In this document: piece after piece, positions 7,961 to 17,354 of the stretch
How the letters are laid out: the number at the start of each line of letters is the position of its first letter
Numbering within the stretch: the stretch's first letter is position 1
Source: Salibacter halophilus
Lineage (GTDB): Bacteria > Bacteroidota > Bacteroidia > Flavobacteriales_G > Salibacteraceae
Direction of reading: 5' to 3'
NCBI RefSeq assembly: GCF_008806325.1
Contig: NZ_WACR01000007.1
Span: 62,001-126,000 of the forward strand
Length of the DNA: 64,000 bases
Notes under the pieces: generated by a model
Databases searched by the model: none
Seen by the model: the letters and a program-made list of their open reading frames with translations, nothing else
Told to the model about the DNA's origin: nothing
Program-made: the position numbers and the translations under genes

Positions 7961-9961
7961 CTACTTATAACTTCTTGTTTTAAGTTCAATATTATCGAAT
8001 ATAAGCTCTTCTTTATGGAGCTTAGCTTCAGAAGGTTCGCCAGTGTATTCCCATGCAGCTACGTATCTGTAGTTGTCATCATCACGTTTTGCTTCACCTT
8101 CTTCAGTTTGATATTCTTCTCTAAAGTGACCTCCTGCAGATTCTTCTCTGTTCAAAGCATCTACGCACATCAACTCACCGAGTTCTAAGAAATCAGCTAC
8201 ACGACCAGCTTTATCGAGCTCGGGGTTGTACTGATCAGCTTTACCGGGAACTTTAACGTCTTTCCAGAATTCTTCGCGGAGTTCGCGAATTTCTTTAATC
8301 GCTTCTTTAAGTCCTTCAGCATTACGAGCCATTCCGCATTTGTTCCACATGATTTTACCTAATCGCTTGTGGAATTGATCAACAGAGTATTTACCATTGT
8401 TGTTGATCAGTTTATCGATGCGTTCTTTCACTTCTTTCTCAGCTTCTTCAAACTCTTTAGTGTTTGTGTCGATAGCACCGGTTCTAATATCATCAGCGAG
8501 ATAATCGCCAATTGTGTAAGGAAGAACGAAGTAACCATCGGCTAGTCCCTGCATCAATGCAGATGCACCCAGTCTGTTTGCTCCGTGATCTGAGAAGTTT
8601 GCTTCACCTGCTGCATACAATCCTGGAACTGAAGTCATCAGGTTGTAGTCAACCCAAATACCGCCCATCGTGTAGTGAACAGCCGGGTAGATTTTCATTG
8701 GTGTGTAGTAAGGATTATCACCGGTAATCTTTTCATACATCTGGAAAAGGTTACCGTATTTAGCTTCTACAACTTTCTCACCAAGATCTTTGATTTTCGC
8801 TTTGCTCGGGTTGTCGATTCCCTGAACGTTAGCTTCTTCATTACCGTAACGCTCAATTGCTGATGAGAAATCGAGGAAAACAGCTTCACCTGTTTTATTC
8901 ACTCCAAATCCTGCATCACAACGTTCTTTAGCAGCACGTGAAGCAACATCACGAGGTACCAGGTTACCGAATGAAGGATATCTTCTTTCTAAGTAGTAAT
9001 CGCGATTTTCTTCAGCGATTTCTGTCGGTTTGAGCGTTCCTTTGCGAACTGCTTCTGCGTCTTCTTTCTTTTTCGGAACCCAGATTCGGCCGTCATTACG
9101 GAGCGACTCAGACATTAGGGTCAACTTAGACTGATAATCACCTGAAACCGGGATGCATGTCGGGTGGATCTGAGTGTAACATGGATTTGCAAAGTGTGCG
9201 CCTTTACGGTGAGCTTTCCATGCAGCAGATCCGTTAGATCCCATCGCATTGGTAGAGAGGAAGAAAACGTTTCCGTAACCACCCGATGCTAGAACAACAG
9301 CATGACCACCATGGCGTTCGATTTCTCCGGTCACTAGATTTTTGGCGATAATTCCGCGAGCTTTCCCGTCAACTTTTACAACCTCCATCATTTCGTGGCG
9401 GTTATACAACTTCACTTTCCCTTTGGAAATTTGACGTGAAAGTGCAGAGTATGCACCTAATAATAACTGCTGACCTGTTTGTCCTTTTGCATAAAAGGTA
9501 CGGCTAACCTGAACACCACCAAATGAGCGGTTGTCGAGTAATCCACCGTAATCTCTTGCAAAAGGAACACCTTGTGCAACACACTGGTCAATAATATTTG
9601 TAGAAACTTCAGCAAGGCGATAAACATTCGCTTCTCTAGAGCGGTAGTCACCACCTTTTACAGTATCGTAGAAAAGGCGATAAACTGAATCGCCATCATT
9701 TTGGTAGTTCTTTGCTGCGTTGATACCACCCTGAGCTGCAATTGAGTGCGCTCTACGAGGTGAATCCTGAAAACAAAATGATTTAACGTTGTATCCCATC
9801 TCGGCCAGGGAAGCTGCTGCTGAAGCACCTGCGAGCCCTGTACCCACTACAATAACATCGATATTACGTTTGTTAGCCGGGTTTACCAGCTTGATGTTAT
9901 TTTTATGATTTTGCCATTTTTTATCTAATGGACCTTCTGGAATTCTTGAATTTAAACTCAT
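7961..9961 (-). CDS. sdhA: Succinate dehydrogenase/fumarate reductase flavoprotein subunit
   Basis: 666 aa from the ATG at 9961 ([11 protein letters not shown]), preceded by a purine-rich GAAAACGAAAGAG; an in-frame TTG 18 nt upstream is less likely. The FAD-binding Rossmann motif [19 protein letters not shown] is near residue 40, and [14 protein letters not shown] holds the His that binds FAD covalently. Substrate-site segments include HPTCIP and the C-terminal [25 protein letters not shown]. The length and layout match the Bacteroidota b558-type SdhA. The enzyme oxidises succinate to fumarate in the TCA cycle on the cytoplasmic face of the membrane. No copy of the 10-bp repeat lies in the sdh operon. 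Confidence 0.96.
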   Translation of the reverse strand: MSLNSRIPEGPLDKKWQNHKNNIKLVNPANKRNIDVIVVGTGLAGASAAASLAEMGYNVKSFCFQDSPRRAHSIAAQGGINAAKNYQNDGDSVYRLFYDTVKGGDYRSREANVYRLAEVSTNIIDQCVAQGVPFARDYGGLLDNRSFGGVQVSRTFYAKGQTGQQLLLGAYSALSRQISKGKVKLYNRHEMMEVVKVDGKARGIIAKNLVTGEIERHGGHAVVLASGGYGNVFFLSTNAMGSNGSAAWKAHRKGAHFANPCYTQIHPTCIPVSGDYQSKLTLMSESLRNDGRIWVPKKKEDAEAVRKGTLKPTEIAEENRDYYLERRYPSFGNLVPRDVASRAAKERCDAGFGVNKTGEAVFLDFSSAIERYGNEEANVQGIDNPSKAKIKDLGEKVVEAKYGNLFQMYEKITGDNPYYTPMKIYPAVHYTMGGIWVDYNLMTSVPGLYAAGEANFSDHGANRLGASALMQGLADGYFVLPYTIGDYLADDIRTGAIDTNTKEFEEAEKEVKERIDKLINNNGKYSVDQFHKRLGKIMWNKCGMARNAEGLKEAIKEIRELREEFWKDVKVPGKADQYNPELDKAGRVADFLELGELMCVDALNREESAGGHFREEYQTEEGEAKRDDDNYRYVAAWEYTGEPSEAKLHKEELIFDNIELKTRSYK

Positions 9962-9979
9962 AACTCTTTCGTTTTCCAA

Positions 9980-10747
9980 TTACTTCAAATAAATAATCAC
10001 AGGAATGATGGCAAATAGAAGTGGAATCACAACTGCAAAGGCATATCCTGCTTTTTTAATGATTGGTGTGTATTTGTCATGATTGATTCCTATCGACTGG
10101 AAAGCACTTGAGAACCCATGCCACAAGTGGAATGCGATCGCGATCATACTGATTACATAAACAATGACAATCCATGGAACCTGAAATGCTTCCATAACTT
10201 CCTCGTGTAAATCCTTCATCGCAAGACCAGCAACTTCACCGTTTTTCATCACTTTGGCAGATTCAGAATTGATAACACCATCAACAACCACTTCTCCTGA
10301 TTTAGTGATTGGATGCCCTTGTTCTGAAACCATGTAAGGAATTTCGCCAAACTTGTATTCGTACCAAAAGTCCTGCATGTGAAATACGATGAATACAAGG
10401 ATAATTGTTCCTAAAATCCCCATGTTGCGCGATGACCAAATGCTGTTACGCTGAGGTTTGTTGTAAACATACCCTTGCGGACGAGCTTTTTTGTTAGCTC
10501 TCGTCAACAAGATGCCATCAATAACATGGAAAAGAATTGAAAAGTAAGTGACATAGGAGAGAACTTTGACAGCCGGATTCGTAGTCATGAAAACTGCATA
10601 TTCGTTAAATTGCAACTTTCCTTCATATCCGGGAATTAACAATTGTAAGTTCCCTGAAACGTGTCCCACTAAAAATAAACACAAAAACAACCCTGTGGCT
10701 GCCATCCAATACTTCTTGACTAGTGAACGATTTAGAAATCCACTCAT
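9980..10747 (-). CDS. sdhC: Succinate dehydrogenase cytochrome b558 subunit
   Basis: 255 aa from the ATG at 10747 (MSGFLNRSLVKKYWMAATG). This is the single-chain membrane anchor of the b558 class with about five membrane segments. His residues that could bind the two hemes occur in FLVGHVSGN, SILFHVIDG, VFHMQDFW and AFHLWHGFSSAFQ. A soluble insert between helices (KFGEIPYMVSEQGHPITKSGEVV) is usual in Bacteroidota. It anchors SdhAB and reduces menaquinone. It is first in the operon, with only about 18 nt before sdhA. A TACATTTG promoter element lies 31 nt upstream. Confidence 0.93.
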   Translation of the reverse strand: MSGFLNRSLVKKYWMAATGLFLCLFLVGHVSGNLQLLIPGYEGKLQFNEYAVFMTTNPAVKVLSYVTYFSILFHVIDGILLTRANKKARPQGYVYNKPQRNSIWSSRNMGILGTIILVFIVFHMQDFWYEYKFGEIPYMVSEQGHPITKSGEVVVDGVINSESAKVMKNGEVAGLAMKDLHEEVMEAFQVPWIVIVYVISMIAIAFHLWHGFSSAFQSIGINHDKYTPIIKKAGYAFAVVIPLLFAIIPVIIYLK

Positions 10748-10777
10748 TTTAATTTGGTTTTGAATTGTTTCGAATAA

Positions 10778-10785
10778 CAAATGTA
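10778..10785 (-). promoter_or_regulatory. Bacteroidota -7 promoter element upstream of sdhC
   Basis: TACATTTG on the minus strand matches the TAnnTTTG element of the Bacteroidota primary sigma factor and sits about 31 nt before the sdhC ATG. A clear TTTG -33 box was not found at the usual distance. Confidence 0.5.
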
Positions 10786-10871
10786 AAACACCCGACTAAA
10801 CACGGATAACGATTACTTTAATTAGATTGATTCTTAATAATATTTAAGGGTCTTTTGATATGAGAACAAGT

Positions 10872-10879
10872 TATTTTTG
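10872..10879 (+). promoter_or_regulatory. Bacteroidota -7 promoter element upstream of pepP
   Basis: TATTTTTG matches TAnnTTTG, 36 nt before the ATG at 10915. Together with the element at 10778 it makes 10781-10914 a compact divergent promoter region. The -33 box is not at the expected spacing. Confidence 0.45.
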
Positions 10880-10914
10880 TTTTAGTTTGAAAAAAATCAA
10901 TTTGAATTGAAAAT

Positions 10915-12207
10915 ATGAGATACGAACAAATTCCAAACGAACTGTTCATCCACAATAGAAAACGTTTCATGGATAAAATGGAATCAGGGTCTATTGCGGT
11001 TTTTAACTCCAATGATATTTTTCCATTGAGTGCTGATAGCACAATGCCGTTTAAACAGCACACTGATATTTTTCACTTGAGTGGAGCAGATCAGGAAGAG
11101 TCGATTTTGTTGCTTTTTCCAGATGCACCGGATCCAAAACATCGCGAAGTGTTGTTTGTGATAGAAACGAATCCTGAGATTGCTGTATGGGAAGGGGCTA
11201 AGCTCACGAAGGAAAAGGCCACTGAAGTAAGCGGAATTAAAACTGTTTACTGGTTGAAAGACTTTCATAAAATATTCAATCAACTAATGGCTGATGCTGA
11301 AAATGTATACCTTAATACGAATGAGCATCTCAGAGCTAATACTGAAGTTGAAACGCGTGAAGATCGTTTCATTAAGTGGTGCAAGGAAAACTTCCCTGCT
11401 CATTCTTACAAACGCTCTTCTCCAATCATGCATGAGATAAGAGCTGTCAAGCATCCTGTAGAGTTAGATCTGATGCAAAAAGCCTGTAAGATCACAGAGA
11501 AAGGTTTCCGCAGGTTGCTCGACTTCATTAAGCCGGGAGTTTGGGAACATGAAATTGAAGCTGAGCTATGGCACGAGTTTATTCGGAACCGTAGCTATGG
11601 ATTCGCATATACGCCAATTGTAGCTTCTGGCGGAAATGCCTGCGTGCTTCACTACACTGAAAATGATCAGGAAGTGAATGACGGAGATTTGATCCTGATG
11701 GACTTTGGTGCAGAATATGCAAATTATTCAAGTGACATGACGCGTACAATTCCGGCAAATGGAAAGTACACAGCTCGTCAAAAAGAAGTTTACAGTTCGG
11801 TTCTGAAAGTGAAAAAGATGGCAAACGATATTCTCAAGCCGGGTATCACTTTAAATGAGTACCACAAAGAAGTGGGCAAAATGATGGAGAGCGAGTTGAT
11901 CGATCTCAAGCTTCTTGACAAAACTGATATCAAGAATCAGAACCCAGATTGGCCGGCTTACAAGAAATTCTTCATGCACGGAACTTCTCACTATATTGGC
12001 TTGGATACTCATGATTACGGTTCCTGGTCTAAACCGATTCCGGAAAACAGTGTGTTCACTATTGAGCCTGGTATTTACATTCCCGATGAGAAGATTGGTA
12101 TTCGTCTTGAAGACGATTACGTACTCAAATCTGACAAAGAGAATTTCAATTTAATGGGTGATATCCCAATCGAAATTGATGAAATTGAGGATTTAATGAA
12201 CAGCTAA
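10915..12207 (+). CDS. pepP: Xaa-Pro aminopeptidase (M24B)
   Basis: 430 aa, usual length for aminopeptidase P. It removes N-terminal residues that precede proline, in the cytoplasm. The N-terminal creatinase-like domain (to about residue 175) has FHLSGADQEESILLLFPD. The pita-bread catalytic domain carries all five metal ligands: D263 and D274 in MDFGAEYANYSSDMTRTIP, H359 in HGTSHYIGLDTHD, E384 in TIEPGIYIP and E399 in RLEDD. The stop codon overlaps the next gene's ATG by one base (TAATG), so the two are co-translated. Confidence 0.93.
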   Translation: MRYEQIPNELFIHNRKRFMDKMESGSIAVFNSNDIFPLSADSTMPFKQHTDIFHLSGADQEESILLLFPDAPDPKHREVLFVIETNPEIAVWEGAKLTKEKATEVSGIKTVYWLKDFHKIFNQLMADAENVYLNTNEHLRANTEVETREDRFIKWCKENFPAHSYKRSSPIMHEIRAVKHPVELDLMQKACKITEKGFRRLLDFIKPGVWEHEIEAELWHEFIRNRSYGFAYTPIVASGGNACVLHYTENDQEVNDGDLILMDFGAEYANYSSDMTRTIPANGKYTARQKEVYSSVLKVKKMANDILKPGITLNEYHKEVGKMMESELIDLKLLDKTDIKNQNPDWPAYKKFFMHGTSHYIGLDTHDYGSWSKPIPENSVFTIEPGIYIPDEKIGIRLEDDYVLKSDKENFNLMGDIPIEIDEIEDLMNS

Positions 12208-13004
12208 TGCCTTTTGCTGATTTTAAAAAAGGAAAGATCCATTACTCTGATGATGGAAATGGCCGTGCAGTAGTTTTACTGCACGGCTTTTTAGAATCAT
12301 CAAAAATGTGGGAGAATTATCTACCGCATTTTGTGGGTAAAACGAGACGTGTAGTTTGTATCGACTTGCCCGGTCATGGCGAGAGTGACACATTTGGTTA
12401 TGTCCACGATATGGAGTTGATGGCTGGAGCTATTAAAGCGGTTCTGAAAGAGCTGAATTTACGGAGGGTAGTCCTTGTGGGACATTCAATGGGGGGCTAC
12501 GCGGCTATGGCTTTTGCCGAATTTTTCCCCGATAACGTGAAAGGGATTTGTCTTTTTTGTTCAACAGCTCGTAATGATTCTGATCTTAGAAAAATAGCTC
12601 GTGAGGAGGCCATCAAATTGGTTAAACAGGATCACAAATCATTCATTCGTAAGAGTATTCCGCTTTTGTTCAGACCCGAAAACCGCAAAATTTTCAAGCC
12701 TGAAATTAATGCGTTGAAAAAGGAGGCATTAAAAATGTCGCCTCGTGCAATTGTGGCAGCTTTAAAGGGAATGAAAAACAGAAAAGACCGAGAGATAATT
12801 TTAAGGTTTAACCCTTATCCGGTTCATTTTATAATCGGAAAGGAAGACAGCGTTTTGTTATGGTCAGATCTCATTGCGCAAACAAAACACAGTGATAACG
12901 TCACTTATTCACTTTTTGAAGAAAGCGGTCACATGGGTTTTTTGGAAGATGAACGAGCTTGCAGAGATGATTTAGTCAAGTTTTTCAACTCTCTACATCA
13001 ATAA
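12207..13004 (+). CDS. Alpha/beta-fold hydrolase
   Basis: 265 aa. The canonical fold is visible: oxyanion-loop LLHGFLESSKMW near residue 25, nucleophile elbow VGHSMGG (Ser 94), a late acid in IGKEDSVL and the catalytic His in EESGHMGFLED. The family hydrolyses esters, thioesters or C-C bonds; no specific substrate can be read. It resembles BioH/MenH-like proteins only at the fold level. It starts on the last base of pepP, so it is in that operon, and it converges on the small gene at 12985-13191 with a 20-nt overlap. Confidence 0.85.
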   Translation: MPFADFKKGKIHYSDDGNGRAVVLLHGFLESSKMWENYLPHFVGKTRRVVCIDLPGHGESDTFGYVHDMELMAGAIKAVLKELNLRRVVLVGHSMGGYAAMAFAEFFPDNVKGICLFCSTARNDSDLRKIAREEAIKLVKQDHKSFIRKSIPLLFRPENRKIFKPEINALKKEALKMSPRAIVAALKGMKNRKDREIILRFNPYPVHFIIGKEDSVLLWSDLIAQTKHSDNVTYSLFEESGHMGFLEDERACRDDLVKFFNSLHQ

Positions 13005-13191
13005 CTTTAATTTCAGTCGCCATTTTATCGTTTGTGTAGGCTATTTGAACGGGGTCAAACTCCACTGTATCATTTGTTTTTATTGATTTGTTTGAAGGAT
13101 CGTCAAGATCGAAACCGTAAATAAAGCCATTTTCATTCTCAATGTACCCAATACCTGACTCACGATCAATTTTCTTACATTTACCTATCAT
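12985..13191 (-). CDS. Small cold-shock-domain-like protein
   Basis: 68 aa. The pattern GKCKKIDRESGIGYIENENGFIYGFDLDD...SIKTNDTVEFDPVQ...ATEIKVI follows the five-strand layout of a cold-shock/OB fold: a glycine-rich GIGYIENENG in place of GFGFI, then a polar loop and a TVEF strand. The aromatic RNP motifs are weaker than in true CspA, so nucleic-acid binding is inference. It reads convergently with the hydrolase and overlaps its last 20 nt. The flanking 13192-13280 shows no clear promoter. Confidence 0.6.
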   Translation of the reverse strand: MIGKCKKIDRESGIGYIENENGFIYGFDLDDPSNKSIKTNDTVEFDPVQIAYTNDKMATEIKVIDVES

Positions 13192-13280
13192 TTTTACTCA
13201 CATTTTACTGACAATACTACTTAAGGTTATTGCCCTACAAAGAAATGGTTTATTTTGGTGATTCCTTCGTTGCACTCATT

Positions 13281-15419
13281 ATGATTAAAAGAATTATAGC
13301 CCTATCGGTTCTTTGTATATTATTTTTTCCTGTTATTGGTCAGGAGGGTTTGAATAGTTTGTATCAAAAACTTGAAAACTCGAAAACAGACACAGGAAAA
13401 GTAGAGGCTTTGACCGATATTACGATATACCTCTATCGTCACAATCAATTTCAAAAAACTATCTCCTATGCCGATAGTGCTATTGCGATAGGCAAAAAAC
13501 TTGATAACAGTAAATATATTGTAATCCCTTTATCCTTTAAGTCTTCAGCTTATTACGACCTGGGACAACGCGAAAAAGCAGTAATGGCAGCTAAAGAGGC
13601 CATGGCAGTTGCTGAAAAATGTGAATGTCCAGATGAAAAAGGAAGAAGCCTTATTACGTATGCTGACATCCTGAATAAAGACACACGTTATGATTCATCA
13701 ATAATTTACTACGAAAAAGCGCTTGAAGCATTAGAGGAAGGTTCTATCGATAAGGCTCATGCTTACAACAATATTTCGATTGCCTATGCTGAGAAAGGGT
13801 TTTATTACAAATCACTGGATTATTTATTGAAAGCTCTTGAGTTTTATCGTGAAAAAGAAATGGAGTATGCCCAGGCAACAGCTCTCAATAATCTAGGTGA
13901 AAAATACAGGCAAAATGATGATCACACGAATGCTATCAAATACTTGAAAAAGTCGATTAGCATTTCACGAAATGTTGGGGATACTGTTCAAATGGGGCGA
14001 GCGATGGGAAACCTTGGTCTGGCTTACAGTGAAATTCATAAAAACGACAGTGCATTTAAATATTTGAATGAAGCCCTTGATGTCAATAAGAGTATCAACA
14101 GGCTATACGGGAAAACAGTGGCTCATAGTAACCTGGCTTCTTTTTATTCTGATACTGATCAACCTGATAAAGCTTTCCCGCATTTAGAGAAGGTTCTTGA
14201 ATACTCTCAAAAGTTAGGCGTGAAAAGAGGGCTTTACTATGGTAATTTAGGTTTAGGCAGAGCCTATTACATGAAAGAACAATATGATTCAGCACTAAAA
14301 TATATCAATAAAGCTAAACAAGTTATTCAAGGCTCTACCGATGATGGTGTTAAAATGGGGCTGTATGATGGCTATCACGATATCTACAAAAAGCTAGGTC
14401 AATTTGATAGTTCTCTTTTTTACTACGAAAAGTATGTAACAATCAAAGACAGCTTAGATGATGCCAGCAGGCAAAGCAGAATTGATGAGCTGTCAATGAA
14501 GTTTGAAGCTGAGCAAAAAGAAAAAGAAAATGCTGTTTTAAGAGCTGAGAACTTGAAAGCTCAAAAAGAGTCGAATTATAAAACTTTGATCATATGGGTT
14601 TCAGTTGTATTAGTAGCTGGCCTTATTGTTATGGTGGTTTTGCAGTTTCGATACAATAAGTCAAAAAGTGATTTAAACGAAAGGCTTCTTGCCACAAACA
14701 CTAAAATTGCCCAAAAGAATGAGGAGCTAAAAAAGCTTAATGAGGTCAAAAACCGAATGCTTTCTATTGTAGGACATGATGTGAAAGGTCCGCTCAGTTC
14801 AATTTCCTCCTTGTTGAAACTCATCAACTCCGGTGAGCTGACTGCTGATCAGGAAAAAGAGTTTTTGCAGGATTTGGAATCTGAAACTTCAAAAACTTCA
14901 ATGCTCCTCGAAAACTTACTACATTGGACAAAGTCACAGTTTGACGGGCTCGAAGTTCATCTCGATGAAAGAGAGTTAAAAGGTGCCGTTGATCACATTG
15001 TCTCTCTTTACGAAAATCCTATTCGCAAAAAGAATATTGTAATTGAAAACACGATTGATCCAAACGACAAAGCAGTAGTTGATAAGCAACTTCTCGATCT
15101 TATTTTGAGAAATCTGCTATCAAATGCTATCAAATATGTGTATGAAGGAGGGAAAATCAGATTTGATTGTGAAAAAGAGGACGGTAAAGTACGCTTGAAG
15201 GTTACCGACAACGGTATGGGAATGTCACAGGAGAAAATCGATACGCTTTTTGCTAAAAGCTCATCAACGCTTGGAGCAAACAACGAAAAAGGAACAGGAC
15301 TCGGTTTGGTTCTGACCAAAGACGCTGTGGAACAATGTGGTGGAAGTCTTAAAGTTGAAAGTGAAAGAGGCAAAGGAAGCACGTTCATTCTCGAACTCCC
15401 TTTGCCTGGAAATAATTAA
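13281..15419 (+). CDS. TPR-containing sensor histidine kinase
   Basis: 712 aa from the ATG at 13281 ([21 protein letters not shown], a signal peptide); a longer in-frame start exists upstream but would bury the signal peptide. Residues about 25-400 are tetratricopeptide repeats (for example [31 protein letters not shown]), which would lie in the periplasm. One membrane helix near 433-453 ([19 protein letters not shown]) leads into a coiled coil and the HisKA box [13 protein letters not shown] with the phospho-acceptor His near 499. The HATPase part has [10 protein letters not shown] (N box), DNGMGMS (G1) and [11 protein letters not shown] (G2). No response regulator is adjacent, so the partner is unknown. 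It converges on lysS with a 4-nt overlap. Confidence 0.9.
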   Translation: MIKRIIALSVLCILFFPVIGQEGLNSLYQKLENSKTDTGKVEALTDITIYLYRHNQFQKTISYADSAIAIGKKLDNSKYIVIPLSFKSSAYYDLGQREKAVMAAKEAMAVAEKCECPDEKGRSLITYADILNKDTRYDSSIIYYEKALEALEEGSIDKAHAYNNISIAYAEKGFYYKSLDYLLKALEFYREKEMEYAQATALNNLGEKYRQNDDHTNAIKYLKKSISISRNVGDTVQMGRAMGNLGLAYSEIHKNDSAFKYLNEALDVNKSINRLYGKTVAHSNLASFYSDTDQPDKAFPHLEKVLEYSQKLGVKRGLYYGNLGLGRAYYMKEQYDSALKYINKAKQVIQGSTDDGVKMGLYDGYHDIYKKLGQFDSSLFYYEKYVTIKDSLDDASRQSRIDELSMKFEAEQKEKENAVLRAENLKAQKESNYKTLIIWVSVVLVAGLIVMVVLQFRYNKSKSDLNERLLATNTKIAQKNEELKKLNEVKNRMLSIVGHDVKGPLSSISSLLKLINSGELTADQEKEFLQDLESETSKTSMLLENLLHWTKSQFDGLEVHLDERELKGAVDHIVSLYENPIRKKNIVIENTIDPNDKAVVDKQLLDLILRNLLSNAIKYVYEGGKIRFDCEKEDGKVRLKVTDNGMGMSQEKIDTLFAKSSSTLGANNEKGTGLGLVLTKDAVEQCGGSLKVESERGKGSTFILELPLPGNN

Positions 15420-17146
15420 TCCTTCCCTTCAAACCATTTTTTTACATCTTCTAATTGAAGAGCTGGAATGTCGAGCTTGTTTTTCTTTCTGAAACCATTC
15501 AGTTTTTGATGAACCTGAGTTGATTTCATTTCGAGTAGTTCTTCAACTTTCTTGAAACCTGCTTTTACAATTGTCTCAGCCCATTCTTTTGTGATGTCGA
15601 GTTTTTCCTGAAACTCTTCAGGTGTAGCCTGAGTCGGCTTTTTCTCAGGGCGCATTTGCGGGAAGAATAATACTTCCTGAATGCTTTCCTGGTTTGTGAG
15701 AAGCATGATCAACCTGTCCATTCCAATTCCCATGCCTGATGTTGGAGGCATTCCGTATTCCAGTGCACGAAGGAAATCCTGATCGATAAACATGGCTTCA
15801 TCATCACCTTTCTCGCTCAGGCGAAGCTGTTCTTCAAAGCGCTCGCGTTGATCTATTGGATCATTGAGCTCAGAATAAGCGTTTGCAATTTCTTTCCCGT
15901 TTACAATAAGTTCAAATCTTTCGGTCAGATCCGGGTTTTCGCGGTGCTTTTTACAAAGTGGCGACATCTCTACCGGGTAATCTGTAATGAAAGTTGGCTG
16001 AACGTAATTAGCTTCACATTTTTCGCCAAAGATTTCATCAATGAGCTTTCCTTTTCCAAAACACTCATCAACTTCAATGTCGAGTTTCTTGCACACTTCT
16101 CTCAATTCGGCTGCATCCATTCCGCGAACATCAATGCCTGTATGCTCGAAAATAGCTTCCAGAATTGGAACTCTTTTAAAAGGAGCTGTAAAGTCGATTT
16201 CTTTATCACCAACTTTTACTTTTGAAGAGCCATTCACTTTGTTCACAACAAACTCCAACATTTTTTCAGTGAAGTCCATCATCCAGATGTAATCTTTGTA
16301 AGCCACGTAGATTTCCATCACTGTAAACTCAGGGTTATGTGTGCGGTCCATTCCCTCGTTACGGAAGTCTTTGGCAAATTCATAAACTCCGTCAAATCCA
16401 CCAACGATAAGGCGTTTTAAGTACAGCTCATTAGCGATTCTCAAATACAATGGAATATCGAGTGCGTTGTGATGAGTAACAAAAGGCCGTGCTGCTGCAC
16501 CACCCGGAATTGGTTGAAGAATAGGCGTTTCAACCTCCATGTATCCTTTGCCATTGAAGAATTCACGCATTGCAGCAAAAGTTTGCGTGCGCTTCACGAA
16601 AGTGTCTTTCACTTCACGGTTCACTACCAGGTCAACATAGCGCTGGCGGTGACGCAATTCCGGATCGACAAAAGCATCGTGCGTGTTTCCTTCAGAATCT
16701 GTCTTTACGATTGGCAATGGGCGAAGTGATTTTGACAGTATAGTTAATTCATTAACGTGAACTGTAGTCTCGCCCATTTTCGTTTTAAATACTTTTCCGC
16801 GAATACCTATAAAGTCACCAATATCGAGCAGTCGCTTGAAAACTTCATTGTAAAAAGTGGTGTCTTCACCTTCGCAAATATCGTCACGGGTGATGTAGAG
16901 CTGAATGCGGCCACTGCTGTCCTGTAGCTCAGCAAAAGAAGCTTTTCCCATGATGCGCTTGCTCATGATTCGGCCTGCTATTACCACATTTTCCAGCTCT
17001 TCGCCATCTTCAAACTTCTTCTTGATCTCGCTGGATGTTGTGTTTACATAAAACTGCTCTGCCGGATAAGGATCTATCCCTAACTCGCGCATTCTTTTTA
17101 AACCTTCTCTTCTTACCTGTTCCTGCTCAGATAGTTGTTGACTCAT
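15416..17146 (-). CDS. lysS: Lysyl-tRNA synthetase, class II
   Basis: 576 aa from the ATG at 17146 ([23 protein letters not shown]). The OB-fold anticodon domain covers about residues 55-160 ([31 protein letters not shown]). The class II catalytic core has motif 2 [20 protein letters not shown] and motif 3 [16 protein letters not shown]-terminal extension of about 75 residues after [12 protein letters not shown], ending VKKWFEGKD, is seen in Bacteroidota LysS. It charges tRNA-Lys in the cytoplasm. A TACCTTTG promoter element lies 34 nt upstream. The 10-bp element at 15923 falls in the [10 protein letters not shown] segment. Confidence 0.95.
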   Translation of the reverse strand: MSQQLSEQEQVRREGLKRMRELGIDPYPAEQFYVNTTSSEIKKKFEDGEELENVVIAGRIMSKRIMGKASFAELQDSSGRIQLYITRDDICEGEDTTFYNEVFKRLLDIGDFIGIRGKVFKTKMGETTVHVNELTILSKSLRPLPIVKTDSEGNTHDAFVDPELRHRQRYVDLVVNREVKDTFVKRTQTFAAMREFFNGKGYMEVETPILQPIPGGAAARPFVTHHNALDIPLYLRIANELYLKRLIVGGFDGVYEFAKDFRNEGMDRTHNPEFTVMEIYVAYKDYIWMMDFTEKMLEFVVNKVNGSSKVKVGDKEIDFTAPFKRVPILEAIFEHTGIDVRGMDAAELREVCKKLDIEVDECFGKGKLIDEIFGEKCEANYVQPTFITDYPVEMSPLCKKHRENPDLTERFELIVNGKEIANAYSELNDPIDQRERFEEQLRLSEKGDDEAMFIDQDFLRALEYGMPPTSGMGIGMDRLIMLLTNQESIQEVLFFPQMRPEKKPTQATPEEFQEKLDITKEWAETIVKAGFKKVEELLEMKSTQVHQKLNGFRKKNKLDIPALQLEDVKKWFEGKD

Positions 17147-17179
17147 TATCTGTTTTTTTATCTGTGAAAATTCAGGCCG

Positions 17180-17187
17180 CAAAGGTA
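17180..17187 (-). promoter_or_regulatory. Bacteroidota -7 promoter element upstream of lysS
   Basis: TACCTTTG on the minus strand is an exact TAnnTTTG, followed by GCGGCC and about 34 nt of leader before the lysS ATG. No clear TTTG -33 was seen. Confidence 0.55.
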
Positions 17188-17243
17188 GTGAAAGCATTGA
17201 TTTTACGTTCGCCATTTATCGATTAGTGGATTGCTCGTTTTTT

Positions 17244-17253
17244 GGCTCTGACC
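17244..17253 (-). repeat. Intergenic copy of the GGTCAGANCC element
   Basis: GGCTCTGACC followed by GT, i.e. CGGTCAGAGCC on the minus strand. It lies between the divergent lysS and TonB-receptor promoters, one of only two intergenic copies in the window. Confidence 0.8.
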
Positions 17254-17308
17254 GTAGTGGAACTAACTTGAGCTATTTTACTGATCTTTTTAAGAATTGA
17301 ACTTTTTG

Positions 17309-17338
17309 GTTGCAGCTTGCTAAAATGGCCTATACTTG
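17309..17338 (+). promoter_or_regulatory. Promoter of the TonB receptor gene
   Basis: GTTG (17309-17312), 18 nt, then TATACTTG (17331-17338), close to the Bacteroidota TTTG / TAnnTTTG pattern, 17 nt before the ATG at 17355. Confidence 0.45.
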
Positions 17339-17354
17339 CACGCAAAAATTTGCT

